Shown: positions 44,001 through 56,381 of the stretch, piece by piece
Layout of the letters: the number at the start of each line of letters is the position of its first letter
Numbering within the stretch: the stretch's first letter is position 1
Assembly (NCBI GenBank): GCA_035772405.1
Contig: JAYKKM010000439.1
Coordinates: forward strand, 7,855,501 to 7,919,500
Origin: Chrysogorgia sp. JL179-B06
Lineage: Eukaryota; Cnidaria; Anthozoa; Scleralcyonacea; Chrysogorgiidae
Reading direction: 5' to 3'
Length of the DNA: 64,000 bases
Notes under the pieces: model-generated
Seen by the model: the letters and a program-made list of their open reading frames with translations, nothing else
What the model was told of the DNA's origin: nothing
The model's database searches: none
Made by a program: the position numbers and the translations under genes

Positions 44001-45082
44001 TCCCTTTCTATCTCCTATTTGGTCGCTCTCCACGATTACCTATTGATCTTGCGTTCAACCTAAAAAATGAAGATGGAGCAACTAACTACTCCCAATATGT
44101 CACCAAATGGCAAGAAGCGATGAAAGAAGCATATGCCAAAGCTTCCGACCTAGCAGGCAAGAATGCAACGCGGAGCAAAAAGCACTATGACAAGAAAGTT
44201 CGATCGACGGCTCTAAAACCTGGGGACAGGGTTCTCGTTCGAAACCTGACACCAAGAGGAGGCCCGGGGAAGTTGAGATCCTTCTGGGAGGACGAGGTGC
44301 ACATCGTATTATCAAGAAAAGGCCCAGATAGCCCGGTGTACGACGTCACAGCAGAATCTAAGAACAAGAAACCTCGAACACTGCATCGCAATATGTTGCT
44401 CCCATGTGACTATTTATCGTGCGAATCAGCCGTACCAGCACCTAGACAAGCTCGTAATCGGCAACGTCCCTGTAACCGTACCACATCCTCTGGGGACAGT
44501 CCATCTGATGACGAGGATGAATTTCCGTCAGTGTCGCGTCGAGTGCAAGTACAACAGACAGGCAACATTGACGACGTCGAGGACGACTTACCTGATGTGG
44601 AGCAATCAGCCGAGCAACAATCGGAGATCGAGGACGACACATCTAACGCAGAGCAATCGGTGGATCTACAGTCGGAGAATTTGGACGAGGGGGGTGATCC
44701 TGTGGAACAACAACCAACGGAAACTGGCGAGATACAAGAAGAAACTGAAGAAACATTAGATTTACCTGTACCTGAAGATGTACCTGTACCTGAAGATTTT
44801 CCTGTACCTGAAGATGTACCTGTACCCGGTATGGAAGAACCCATTGGGAATAATCGCATTCCTCTTCCTCGAAGAAATAGACAAGTTCCACAACGCCTTA
44901 CATATTATGCGCCAGGACACTCAGCCTGTTGTTATTGTGGAGCAGTAATTATGCCATTCAACCAACAAATACCCCAATTCCCATACCATCAACCAGAACC
45001 CCAACCCTATCAAATCCCGATTCCCTTTCAAATCCCGATACCCTGGAACTACAACTACCCTGTGTTTAAAATGCCATGGTAG
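41098..45082 (+). pseudogene. Pol: RT, RNase H and integrase, with breaks at the 5' end
   Basis: After the stop at 41,095 the homologous sequence continues in the same frame to about 41,200, changes frame near there, and changes again near 41,635; the rest (41,651-45,082) is one open frame of 1,143 codons. It has RT ([33 protein letters not shown], catalytic YLDDVIVFS), RNase H ([25 protein letters not shown]), integrase (zinc-binding [12 protein letters not shown] with VCHCLKHK, core [29 protein letters not shown]), GPY-like region, then an acidic tail with four repeats of PVPED(V/F). Three lesions upstream of RT make the copy non-functional unless some are assembly errors. DDE and YLDD residues are present. 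Confidence 0.85.
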
Positions 45083-45400
45083 GACAAGAACGTTATCTTA
45101 AAGATTCATGTTACTGTTGTTATAGATACGAAAAAAACAAAAACAACTTGGATTGGCTTCACTTTTACAGATTGCTACAATCCTAACTTTTAGCAGTATC
45201 ATTTAAGATACTTTGTATGTTTAAATCAGTTGGACGGTGAAAGAAGAAATGACAGCGGGAGGGCCTGATCAACCCAACCATTGTTCTACTGTAATGGAAC
45301 AAATGTCAGAAGACTGGAACATTCGGAACTGATTTATAACTTTAGATCTTCTGAGATCGTAGAAATGTCAAGGATGCCATTCATTTGAACAGGGGGAGAG

Positions 45401-45611
45401 TGTAAGATGAGATATTTTATGTAGATAACACTAAGTATATCGGTTACGGACATACGACCGTAGGCGCAGAAAAGAGCATGTTGAAAAAGGCGAAAAGAAT
45501 ATATTGTATTCGGGCGAGATTTCCCCGTTAAAAACTAAATAAAAGTGATAATAGCCACGTTCTTCTATCTTTATTATTACAATATGTGAAATACCAAGAA
45601 CCCGTGTAACA
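45401..45611 (+). repeat. 3' LTR of the Ty3/gypsy element
   Basis: 211 bp, about 98% identical to the 5' LTR, directly preceded by the purine tract at 45,391-45,400. The host sequence after it, CTTGCAGTTTGAG, is unrelated to that before the 5' LTR. Confidence 0.9.
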
Positions 45612-45708
45612 CTTGCAGTTTGAGCGCTCTGCAAGGTTTTTGATGTCCCACATTTTGTGTGCATCAAGGGTGACTGTAAATAGCAGTCATCTTCATCCTG
45701 CTCATCAG

Positions 45709-45755
45709 CACTACAGTGATGAGGCCCAAAAGGCCGAAACGGTACCGTCTGTAGT

Positions 45756-45756
<1 letters not shown>
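45709..45756 (+). ncRNA. Hammerhead-like motif with a C3-to-G change
   Basis: Plus strand: stem I CACTACA, then GTGATGA in place of CTGATGA, stem II GGCC-CAAAA-GGCC, GAAA, the palindrome CGGTACCG, GTC, stem return TGTAGT. Everything except the C3 position fits a type I hammerhead, and the palindromic helix III matches the other motifs in this window. C3 pairs with G8 in the active site, so this copy should be inactive. It belongs to a different repeat family from the motifs at 17.9-23.4 kb. Confidence 0.6.
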
Positions 45757-45787
<31 letters not shown>

Positions 45788-45858
45788 AGACTGCATATAT
45801 ATATATATATATGCAGTATATTATTTATATATATATATATATTATATATATTATATAT
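45757..45858. repeat. (AT)n tract
   Basis: Interrupted AT dinucleotides directly after the hammerhead-like motif, again the association seen at 17.8 and 22.4 kb. Confidence 0.85.
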
Positions 45859-45859
45859 A

Positions 45860-46260
45860 GGTAATATTTGGCATTTCACTCGATTAAACTACATGTTCAT
45901 AAGGATTTGTGGTGAAGGAAAATTTCGAGTGTTGGAATATATACATTTTAAGACCAAACCGGGACCAGTTGCGAAAAATGCAACTCTGGAATTGAACCGC
46001 GAAGCCGTTGCCGAGAGCCTAGTCACGAGTTCTGTATATATAGTGGTGGTAATGCCGGGATAAGATTCTGGGTATACTATAGGTAATATTTGCCATTTCA
46101 CTCGATTAAACTACATGTTCATAAGGATTTGTGGTGAAGAAAAATTTCGAGTGTTGGAATATATACATTTTAAGACCAAACCGGGACGAGCCGGAAAGCC
46201 TTGAAGTTGCATTTTTCGCAACTGGTCCCGGTTTGGTCTTAAAATATGTACTTGCCATTG
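45860..46260. repeat. Duplicated hairpin repeat
   Basis: TAGGTAATATTTGGCATTTCACTCG and its flanks (given here as an opening phrase, 45,859 on) recur at 46,080 as a 115-bp direct duplication. The phrase TTAAGACCAAACCGGGACCAG (45,952) is repeated inverted near 46,230 (CTGGTCCCGGTTTGGTCTTAA), with GTTGCGAAAAATGCAAC beside it. The intervening GGTTCAATTCC on the minus strand resembles a pol III B box, so a tRNA-derived SINE piece may be included. Confidence 0.6.
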
Positions 46261-46487
46261 GAATATATGCAAATATATGCTAATAGCAATACAACACCCT
46301 GATTGGCCAACATATCTATTTATACAGATATCGACATAGCCTCTGTCTCACTCTTGCAATCCATTTACCGTGTTAAGAGCTTAGTTCTCACACCCGCCCA
46401 CCCATTCATTAATATACCATACGAGGACTGTAGAGTCAGCTGGCCATTTTGCCACCACACAACCGTAGCGGCTTCTATTATACGAGC

Positions 46488-47660
46488 AGCGCCTCAACTT
46501 CAAATTTCCAAACAATAATTTAATTGACGACTTAACTGAGGTACAAGAGTACTATGAATTTGAAAATTGTTGCCTGCAGACGGGAATAAACGTTAACGGA
46601 AACCTGAAAAGATATATCGAATTTTGGGAAAAGATTGGAGCTTCAAAATTTATATTATCCGTAATCCGCGAAGGGTACCGTTTGCCATTTACTCAGATCC
46701 CACCAAGTAAGGCTATTTCAAACACTGAGACACCTCGATACTTCATTTTGTGTTTCAACATTCGGTCTATCGGCACAGCTCCTCATATATTTACGAAAAC
46801 ATTGCGACCCCTCCTAAAGTACTGGAGGTTTAATGGAATTAACATAGGTTTATTCCTTGACGACGGATGGTCGATAGAAAAGGAAGAGCGCACTTGCGCC
46901 GTTTTGTCGAACAATATACAATCAGATTTAGATCCGTATTGTATAGAGAATTGTCTTTTTGGACGATTAACTTAGAAAAAATGAACACAAAGGTAATAAA
47001 CGACAACCATTCAAACAAGTCCAATTACGTCATATATTCGGACGCTAGCGGTATAGGGTGCGGGGCCCATTTTGATTTTAACGGAGAAAAATGTGCCACA
47101 GACAGTGGGATCCGCAGGAAAGTAAGAAGAGCTCTACCTGGAGAGAACTTACAGCTATTGCGTTTGCATTAAAGTCGTTCCTACCTCTTATAAAGTGTAC
47201 TTACACCTTAAGTGGTTTTCGGACAGCCAAACTGCGTGTAAAATTGTCCAAGTCGGAAGTACGAGAGAAGATTTACATTTGATCGCTGTGACAATCTTTC
47301 AGATTTGCGCTGACAACGCAATCAATTTAGACATTCAATGGGTTCCGCGAACCGAAATTGAAAGGGCTGATTTCATAAGCCGTTTAATTGACATAGACGA
47401 TTGACAAATCACTGCTGGTTCTTTCAAATTTCTGGAACAGATTTGGGGAGTTCAGACGGTTGACTGTTTTGCAAACTACTGCAACAAAAAAGTTAACAGA
47501 TTTTTCTCGAGATTTTGGAATCCAGGGTCCAGCGGAGTATATTTCTTTGTACAAAACATAAAAGGCGAAAATTGTCTCGTAGTTCCCCTTGTAGATCTAG
47601 TAATCCGAGCGGTACACTACCTGTTCGCTTGTCAAGCAACCGCTACATTGGTCGTTCCTT
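46488..47660 (+). pseudogene. DIRS-like (tyrosine-recombinase) retrotransposon fragment
   Basis: Broken frames give, in order, the N-terminal RT region (DLTEVQEYYEFEN, WEKIGASKFILSVIREGY), an RT piece with HIFTKTLRPLLKYW, GINIGLFLDDGWSIEKE (catalytic region FLDDGW), and an RNase H piece with YVIYSDASGIGCGAHF and, after a frame change, WFSDSQTACKI and NLDIQWVPRTEIERADF, then WGVQTVDCFANYCN. This is the RT-RNase H block of DIRS-like elements. No tyrosine recombinase or terminal repeats are seen; it is cut on the right by the 202-bp satellite. Confidence 0.75.
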
Positions 47661-47685
47661 TCGATTTATGTCCAATACCCAAACA

Positions 47686-50600
47686 CAGTGTCCAATGGAC
47701 AAAATGAACATTCCACTGGACATCGAATTGTCCATTGGATCCAATGGACACTGCGTTGTCCACTGGACATTGAATTGTCCAATGGATCCAATGGACAATG
47801 CGTTGTCCAATGGACATTTACTTGTCCAATGGATCCAATGGACAATGCTGTGTTCCACTGGACAACTGCTTGTCCGTTGGACCTCATGTGGATGGTGGTG
47901 TTGGGGTAGCCAAAATCCATTTGTCCAATGGATCCATTGGATCCAATGGACACTGCGTTGTCCAATGGACATTTAATTGTCCATTGGATCCAATGGACGA
48001 TGCGTTGTCCAATGGACATTTACTTGTCCAATGGATACAATGGACAATGCTGTGTTCCACTGGACAACTGCTTGTCCGTTGGACCTCATGTGGATGGTGG
48101 TGTTGGGGTAGCCAAAATCCATTTGTCCAATGGATCCATTGGATCCAATGGACACTGCGTTGTCCACTGGACATTGAATTGTCCATTGGATCCAATGGAC
48201 ACTGCGTTGTCCAATGGACATTTACTTGTCCAATGGATCCAATGGACAATGCTGTGTTCCACTGGACAACTGCTTGTCCGTTGGACCTCATGTGGATGGT
48301 GGTGTTGGGGTAGCCAAAATCCATTTGTCCAATGGATCCATTGGATCCAATGGACACTGCGTTGTCCACTGGACATTGAATTGTCCATTGGATCCAATGG
48401 ACACTGCGTTGTCCAATGGACATTTACTTGTCCAATGGATCCAATGGACAATGCTGTGTTCCACTGGACAACTGCTTGTCCGTTGGACCTCATGTGGATG
48501 GTGGTGTTGGGGTAGCCCAAATCCATTTGTCCAATGGATCCATTGGATCCAATGGACACTGCGTTGTCCACTGGACATTTACTTGTCCAATGGATCCAAT
48601 GGACAATGCTGTGTTCCACTGGACAACTGCTTGTCCAATGGATCCAATGGACAATGCTGTGTTCCACTGGACAACTGCTTGTCCGTTGGACCTCATGTGG
48701 ATGGTGGTGTTGGGGTAGCCAAAATCCATTTGTCCAATGGATCCATTGGATCCAATGGACACTGCGTTGTCCACTGGACATTGAATTGTCCATTGGATCC
48801 AATGGACACTGCGTTGTCCAATGGACATTTACTTGTCCAATGGATCCAATGGACAATGCTGTGTTCCACTGGACAACTGCTTGTCCGTTGGACCTCATGT
48901 GGGTGGTGGTGTTGGGGTAGCCAAAATCCATCCATTTGTCCAATGGATCCATTGGATCCAATGGACACTGCGTTGTCCAATGGACATTTAATTGTCCATT
49001 GGATCCAATGGACGACGCGTTGTCCAATGGACATTTACTTGTCCAATGGATCCAATGGACAATGCTGTGTTCCACTGAACAACTGCTTGTCCGTTGGAAC
49101 TCATGTGGATGGTGGTGTTGGGGTAGCCAAAATCCATTTGTCCAATGGATCCATTGGATCCAATGGACACTGCGTTGTCCACTGGACATTGAATTGTCCA
49201 TTGGATCCAATGGACACTGCGTTGTCCAATGGACATTTACTTGTCCAATGGATCCAATGGACAATGCTGTGTTCCACTGGACAACTGCTTGTCCGTTGGA
49301 CCTCATGTGGATGGTGGTGTTGGGGTAGGCCAAATCCATTTGTCCAATGGATCCATTGGATCCAATGGACACTGCGTTGTCCACTGGACATTGAATTGTC
49401 CAATGGATCCAATGGACAATGCGTTGTCCAATGGACATTTACTTGTCCAATGGATCCAATGGACAATGCTGTGTTCCACTGGACAACTGCTTGTCCGTTG
49501 GACCTCATGTGGATGGTGGTGTTGGGGTAGCCAAAATCCATTTGTCCAATGGATCCATTGGATCCAATGGACACTGCGTTGTCCAATGGACATTTAATTG
49601 TCCATTGGATCCAATGGACGATGCGTTGTCCAATGGACATTTACTTGTCCAATGGATACAATGGACAATGCTGTGTTCCACTGGACAACTGCTTGTCCGT
49701 TGGACCTCATGTGGATGGTGGTGTTGGGGTAGCCAAAATCCATTTGTCCAATGGATCCATTGGATCCAATGGACACTGCGTTGTCCACTGGACATTGAAT
49801 TGTCCATTGGATCCAATGGACACTGCGTTGTCCAATGGACATTTACTTGTCCAATGGATCCAATGGACAATGCTGTGTTCCACTGGACAACTGCTTGTCC
49901 GTTGGACCTCATGTGGATGGTGGTGTTGGGGTAGCCCAAATCCATTTGTCCAATGGATCCATTGGATCCAATGGACACTGCGTTGTCCACTGGACATTTA
50001 CTTGTCCAATGGATCCAATGGACAATGCTGTGTTCCACTGGACAACTGCTTGTCCAATGGATCCAATGGACAATGCTGTGTTCCACTGGACAACTGCTTG
50101 TCCGTTGGACCTCATGTGGATGGTGGTGTTGGGGTAGCCAAAATCCATTTGTCCAATGGATCCAATGGACACTGCGTTGTCCACTGGACATTGAATTGTC
50201 CATTGGATCCAATGGACACTGCGTTGTCCAATGGACATTTACTTGTCCAATGGATCCAATGGACAATGCTGTGTTCCACTGGACAACTGCTTGTCCGTTG
50301 GACTTCATGTGGGGGTGGTGGTGTTGGGGTAGCCAAAATCCATTTGTCCAATGGATCCATTGGATCCAATGGACACTGCGTTGTCCAATGGACATTTAAT
50401 TGTCCATTGGATCCAATGGACGACGCGTTGTCCAATGGACATTTATTTACATCTCCAATGGATCCAATGGACAATGCTGTGTTCCACTGAACAACTGCTT
50501 GTCCGTTGGAACTCATGTGGATGGTGGTGTTAGGGTAGCCAAAATCCATTTGTCCAATGGATCCATTGGATCCAATGGACACTGCGTTGTCCACTGGACA

Positions 50601-53600
50601 TTGAATTGTCCATTGGATGCAATGGACACTGCGTTGTCCAATGGACATTTACTTGTCCAATGGATCCAATGGACAATGCTGTGTTCCACTGGACAACTGC
50701 TTGTCCGTTGGACCTCATGTGGATGGTGGTGTTTGGGTAGCCAAAATCCATTTGTCCAATGGATCCATTGGATCCAATGGACACTGCGTTGTCCAATGGA
50801 CATTTAATTGTCCATTGGATCCAATGGACGATGCGTTGTCCAATGGACATTTACTTGTCCAATGGATACAATGGACAATGCTGTGTTCCACTGGACAACT
50901 GCTTGTCCGTTGGACCTCATGTGGATGGTGGTGTTGGGGTAGCCAAAATCCATTTGTCCAATGGATCCATTGGATCCAATGGACACTGCGTTGTCCACTG
51001 GACATTGAATTGTCCATTGGATCCAATGGACAATGCTGTGTTCCACTGGACAACTGCTTGTCCGTTGGACCTCATGTGGATGGTGGTGTTGGGGTAGCCA
51101 AAATCCATTTGTCAAATGGATCCATTGGATCCAATGGACACTGCGTTGTCCAATGGACATTTAATTGTCCATTGGATCCAATGGACGATGCGTTGTCCAA
51201 TGGACATTTACTTGTCCAATGGATACAATGGACAATGCTGTGTTCCACTGGACAACTGCTTGTCCGTTGGACCTCATGTGGATGGTGGTGTTGGGGTAGC
51301 CAAAATCCATTTGTCCAATGGATCCATTGGATCCAATGGACACTGCATTGTCCACTGGACATTGAATTGTCCATTGGATCCAATGGACACTGCGTTGTCC
51401 AATGGACATTTACTTGTCCAATGGATCCAATGGACAATGCTGTGTTCCACTGGACAACTGCTTGTCCGTTGGACCTCATGTGGATGGTGGTGTTGGGGTA
51501 GCCAAAATCCATTTGTCCAATGGATCCATTGGATCCAATGGACACTGCATTGTCCACTGGACATTGAATTGTCCATTGGATCCAATGGACACTGCGTTGT
51601 CCAATGGACATTTACTTGTCCAATGGATCCAATGGACAATGCTGTGTTCCACTGGACAACTGCTTGTCCGTTGGACCTCATGTGGGTGGTGGTGTTGGGG
51701 TAGCCAAAATCCATTTGTCCAATGGATCCATTGGATCCAATGGACACTGCGTTGTCCAATGGACATTTAATTGTCCATTGGATCCAATGGACGACGCGTT
51801 GTCCAATGGACATTTACTTGTCCAATGGATCCAATGGACAATGCTGTGTTCCACTGAACAACTGCTTGTCCGTTGGAACTCATGTGGATGGTGGTGTTGG
51901 GGTAGCCAAAATCCATTTGTCCAATGGATCCATTGGATCCAATGGACACTGCGTTGTCCAATGGACATTTAATTGTCCATTGGATCCAATGGACGATGCG
52001 TTGTCCAATGGACATTTACTTGTCCAATGGATACAATGGACAATGCTGTGTTCCACTGGACAACTGCTTGTCCGTTGGACCTCATGTGGATGGTGGTGTT
52101 GGGGTAGCCAAAATCCATTTGTCCAATGGATCCATTGGATCCAATGGACACTGCGTTGTCCACTGGACATTGAATTGTCCATTGGATCCAATGGACACTG
52201 CGTTGTCCAATGGACATTTACTTGTCCAATGGATCCAATGGACAATGCTGTGTTCCACTGGACAACTGCTTGTCCGTTGGACCTCATGTGGATGGTGGTG
52301 TTGGGGTAGCCCAAATCCATTTGTCCAATGGATCCATTGGATCCAATGGACACTGCGTTGTCCACTGGACATTTACTTGTCCAATGGATCCAATGGACAA
52401 TGCTGTGTTCCACTGGACAACTGCTTGTCCAATGGATCCAATGGACAATGCTGTGTTCCACTGGACAACTGCTTGTCCGTTGGACCTCATGTGGATGGTG
52501 GTGTTGGGGTAGCCAAAATCCATTTGTCCAATGGATCCAATGGACACTGCGTTGTCCACTGGACATTGAATTGTCCATTGGATCCAATGGACACTGCGTT
52601 GTCCAATGGACATTTACTTGTCCAATGGATCCAATGGACAATGCTGTGTTCCACTGGACAACTGCTTGTCCGTTGGACTTCATGTGGGGGTGGTGGTGTT
52701 GGGGTAGCCAAAATCCATTTGTCCAATGGATCCATTGGATCCAATGGACACTGCGTTGTCCAATGGACATTTAATTGTCCATTGGATCCAATGGACGACG
52801 CGTTGTCCAATGGACATTTATTTACATCTCCAATGGATCCAATGGACAATGCTGTGTTCCACTGAACAACTGCTTGTCCGTTGGAACTCATGTGGATGGT
52901 GGTGTTAGGGTAGCCAAAATCCATTTGTCCAATGGATCCATTGGATCCAATGGACACTGCGTTGTCCACTGGACATTGAATTGTCCATTGGATGCAATGG
53001 ACACTGCGTTGTCCAATGGACATTTACTTGTCCAATGGATCCAATGGACAATGCTGTGTTCCACTGGACAAACTGCTTGTCCGTTGGACCTCATGTGGAT
53101 GGTGGTGTTTGGGTAGCCAAAATCCATTTGTCCAATGGATCCATTGGATCCAATGGACACTGCGTTGTCCAATGGACATTTAATTGTCCATTGGATCCAA
53201 TGGACGATGCGTTGTCCAATGGACATTTACTTGTCCAATGGATACAATGGACAATGCTGTGTTCCACTGGACAACTGCTTGTCCGTTGGACCTCATGTGG
53301 ATGGTGGTGTTGGGGTAGCCAAAATCCATTTGTCCAATGGATCCATTGGATCCAATGGACACTGCGTTGTCCACTGGACATTGAATTGTCCATTGGATCC
53401 AATGGACAATGCTGTGTTCCACTGGACAACTGCTTGTCCGTTGGACCTCATGTGGATGGTGGTGTTGGGGTAGCCAAAATCCATTTTGTCAAATGGATCC
53501 ATTGGATCCAATGGGACACTGCGTTGTCCAATGGACATTTAATTGTCCATTGGATCCAATGGACGATGCGTTGTCCAATGGACATTTACTTGTCCAATGG

Positions 53601-55085
53601 ATACAATGGACAATGCTGTGTTCCACTGGACAACTGCTTGTCCGTTGGACCTCATGTGGATGGTGGTGTTGGGGTAGCCAAAATCCATTTGTCCAATGGA
53701 TCCATTGGATCCAATGGACACTGCATTGTCCACTGGACATTGAATTGTCCATTGGATCCAATGGACAACTGCGTTGTCCAATGGACATTTACTTGTCCAA
53801 TGGATCCAATGGACAATGCTGTGTTCCACTGGACAACTGCTTGTCCGTTGGAACCTCATGTGGATGGTGGTGTTGGGGTAGCCAAAATCCATTTGTCCAA
53901 TGGATCCATTGGATCCAATGGACACTGCATTGTCCACTGGACATTGAATTGTCCATTGGATCCAATGGACACTGCGTTGTCCAATGGACATTTACTTGTC
54001 CAATGGATCCAATGGACAATGCTGTGTTCCACTGGACAACTGCTTGTCCGTTGGACCTCATGTGGGTGGTGGTGTTGGGGTAGCCAAAATCCATTTGTCC
54101 AATGGATCCATTGGATCCAATGGACACTGCGTTGTCCAATGGACATTTAATTGTCCATTGGATCCAATGGACGACGCGTTGTCCAATGGACATTTACTTG
54201 TCCAATGGATCCAATGGACAATGCTGTGTTCCACTGAACAACTGCTTGTCCGTTGGAACTCATGTGGATGGTGGTGTTGGGGTAGCCAAAATCCATTTGT
54301 CCAATGGATCCATTGGATCCAATGGACACTGCGTTGTCCACTGGACATTGAATTGTCCATTGGATCCAATGGACACTGCGTTGTCCAATGGACATTTACT
54401 TGTCCAATGGATCCAATGGACAATGCTGTGTTCCACTGGACAACTGCTTGTCCGTTGGACCTCATGTGGATGGTGGTGTTGGGGCAGTCAAAATCCATTT
54501 GTCCAATGGATCCATTGGATCCAATGGACACTGCGTTGTCCACTGGACATTTAATTGTCCATTGGATCCAATGGACGACGCGTTGTCCAATGGACATTTA
54601 CTTGTCCAATGGATCCAATGGACAATGCTGTGTTCCACTGGACAACTGCTTGTCCGTTGGACCTCATGTGGATGGTGGTGTTGGGGTAGCCAAAATCCAT
54701 TTGTCCAATGGATCCATTGGATCCAATGGACACTGCGTTGTCCAATGGACATTTAATTGTCCATTGGATCCAATGGACGATGCGTTGTCCAATGGGCATT
54801 TACTTGTCCAATGGACCTCATGTGGGGGTTTGCGGTCAACATATTTTGTATGATTGACCGCATGTGGATAATAGTGTCTGTGTTAGCCAGATCGATTGGT
54901 CCAATGGATCCATTGGATCCAATGGATACTGCGTTGTCCAATGGACATTTAAATGTCCATTGGATCCAATGGACACTGCGCGTTGTCCAATGGACATATA
55001 ATTGTCAGATGGATCCAATGGACAATGTATTTGCGACTGGATATTTTCTGTCCAGTGGGTTCAATGAACAATCCATTGTCCATTA
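47686..55085. repeat. 202-bp satellite array built from palindromes, about 35 units
   Basis: The basic word TGTCCATTGGATCCAATGGACA (22-bp perfect palindrome, given here by its halves TGTCCATTGGA and TCCAATGGACA) and shorter relatives recur many times per unit. Each unit also has CCTCATGTGGATGGTGG, TGTTGGGGTAGCC and GCTTGTCCGTTGG. Period is about 202 bp, with some shorter units. GGATCC occurs at high density. Because the words are self-complementary and nearly free of stops, long frames open on both strands without being genes. Units decay towards the right edge (from 54,820). Confidence 0.95.
49506..54260. repeat. 2,375-bp tandem duplication inside the satellite
   Basis: 49,506-51,880 and 51,881-54,260 are nearly identical, offset by 2,375 bp. 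This includes unique variants such as CTTCATGTGGGGG (50,301 and 52,676) and TTATTTACATCTCC (50,440 and 52,815). The second copy has five single-base insertions, each extending a short homopolymer or doubling one base (near 53,070, 53,486, 53,514, 53,765 and 53,851), which brings the offset to 2,380. Confidence 0.85.
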
Positions 55086-56079
55086 GCGAGGCTATTTTTC
55101 GTTCGTAATTTGAATTGGGCTTTACGCCGAATACACTGAAATAGTTACCGTTAGAGTTTTAGCAATATTGTAGTTACGATAATCAGGGAATCGTATCTGC
55201 TAAGGCTCGCACTGCTATCGATAGATTAATAGATAAATGTATTTTATTTTTCAAACGGCTCCAGGCTCAGAACTGCTGACGTGCGGTTTTGTAGGTTTAA
55301 AAGACGACTACTTGGGCTTATATTTCCAAAGTACTGTATCATGTAGGGTTTGGATTGAAATAAACTTATATTCACGTAGTCTGCCGTTGACGCGCGTACT
55401 TTGTCTCTTATTATACTATATATTATGAAGAGAACGCATAAGCCTGGCGACTGCATACATTAAAAGTCTAAAAAGTCAAAGATAGATTAGGGTTGTTGCC
55501 GTTATTTATAGCAAAGGCAAGACAGACTTCATCCTTGAAGACGCAATAGCGAGTAACTCGCGCGCCATGCATATGGCTGTATGGTTTATTTATCTATAAT
55601 ATTAAAAACTCCTAGTCCTGTGCTGAACTTTCAGGCTTCATCCATGCCTTGCCAAGAAAAGTTTCAGAGTCTAGATTCTAGTGTCATAGTGTGAATGGGG
55701 TTTTAATAATTCGCTGAAGATCGATTGAAGTGTATTTAGTGTTCATATTGCCTTGTGCACTCGATTAATGACGCGATCAAGTTTCAAAACAGTTTAATAA
55801 CCCGCCTAAAAAGCCTAATTTGAGCTCTAAACATTTTATTATGAATTTTCAATATACTTTGTGTAATGCATTATGTAGAGACGCATGTCTCAAAGCATCA
55901 TCAGAGGAATTTTCCCAAAATGACAAAACGAAACACGAAAAAAAACCAAGAGCAAATTTATAACTTGGTCAACCACATGTCGCCCAATCTGTCCAATCGC
56001 ACAATGCAGCGCGCCACGTGAGTTCCGAATTATCGCAAGCGATTATCTCGCGAAGCGAGAGTGATAATCTCTTTTCACT
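55086..56079. other. About 1 kb without recognisable genes
   Basis: Frames of up to 70 residues lack motifs. The sequence is AT-rich with no repeat that I can identify, and ends at an (AT)n tract. Confidence 0.5.
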
Positions 56080-56082
56080 TTG

Positions 56083-56173
<91 letters not shown>
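56083..56173. repeat. (AT)n microsatellite
   Basis: About 45 AT dinucleotides directly beside a Penelope fragment, as in the other Penelope locus. Confidence 0.95.
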
Positions 56174-56177
<4 letters not shown>

Positions 56178-56247
56178 CAAGAGCCAGCCTTCATCAACAG
56201 TTCCACTGTTTAAAATATTTCTTCAAAAGGAACGTTTAAAAATCTTT

Positions 56248-56292
56248 AATGAACAACGTTTCGGGGCACTGCCCCTTCTTCAGGTTCAATAA
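56248..56292 (-). ncRNA. Penelope hammerhead ribozyme motif (second family)
   Basis: Minus strand: stem I TGAAC, core CTGAAGA (N7 = A is tolerated), stem II GGGGC-AGT-GCCCC, GAAA, one-base-pair helix III, cleavage triplet GTT (an allowed NUH), stem return GTTCA. Every core position fits the consensus and stem I pairs exactly. Confidence 0.65.
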
Positions 56293-56381
56293 CCAGAGGA
56301 AAGCGCACCAGCTATTTAAGTATTTACAAATATGAATAAATTAGAATTTAAAATGAGAAAGATGACAGATAAAAATTAAAA

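Larger units (their letters stand above)
38455..45611 (+). mobile_element. Ty3/gypsy LTR retrotransposon, 7.16 kb
   Basis: Both LTRs (217 and 211 bp) start TGTAAGATGAG and end GTGTAACA. They differ by two substitutions and three short indels, so about 98% identical: a recent insertion. Order is LTR, gag, a pro ORF in the -1 frame, RT, RNase H, integrase, LTR, which is gypsy order. The purine tract AGGGGGAGAG directly precedes the 3' LTR. The five bases outside the LTRs (TCACA left, CTTGC right) do not match, so no target duplication is present. Confidence 0.9.

Noticed and set aside
45990..46050. A functional tRNA on the minus strand
   Set aside because: Only a B-box-like GGTTCAATTCC is present; stems do not pair well, so at most it is part of a SINE.
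47700..55085. Dozens of long open frames on both strands (up to 450 residues), with repeated NGSNG and IQWTM-type motifs
   Set aside because: They arise because the 202-bp satellite is built of palindromes with few stops. Frames open on both strands at once and change phase with each unit (202 is not a multiple of 3), so they are not genes.
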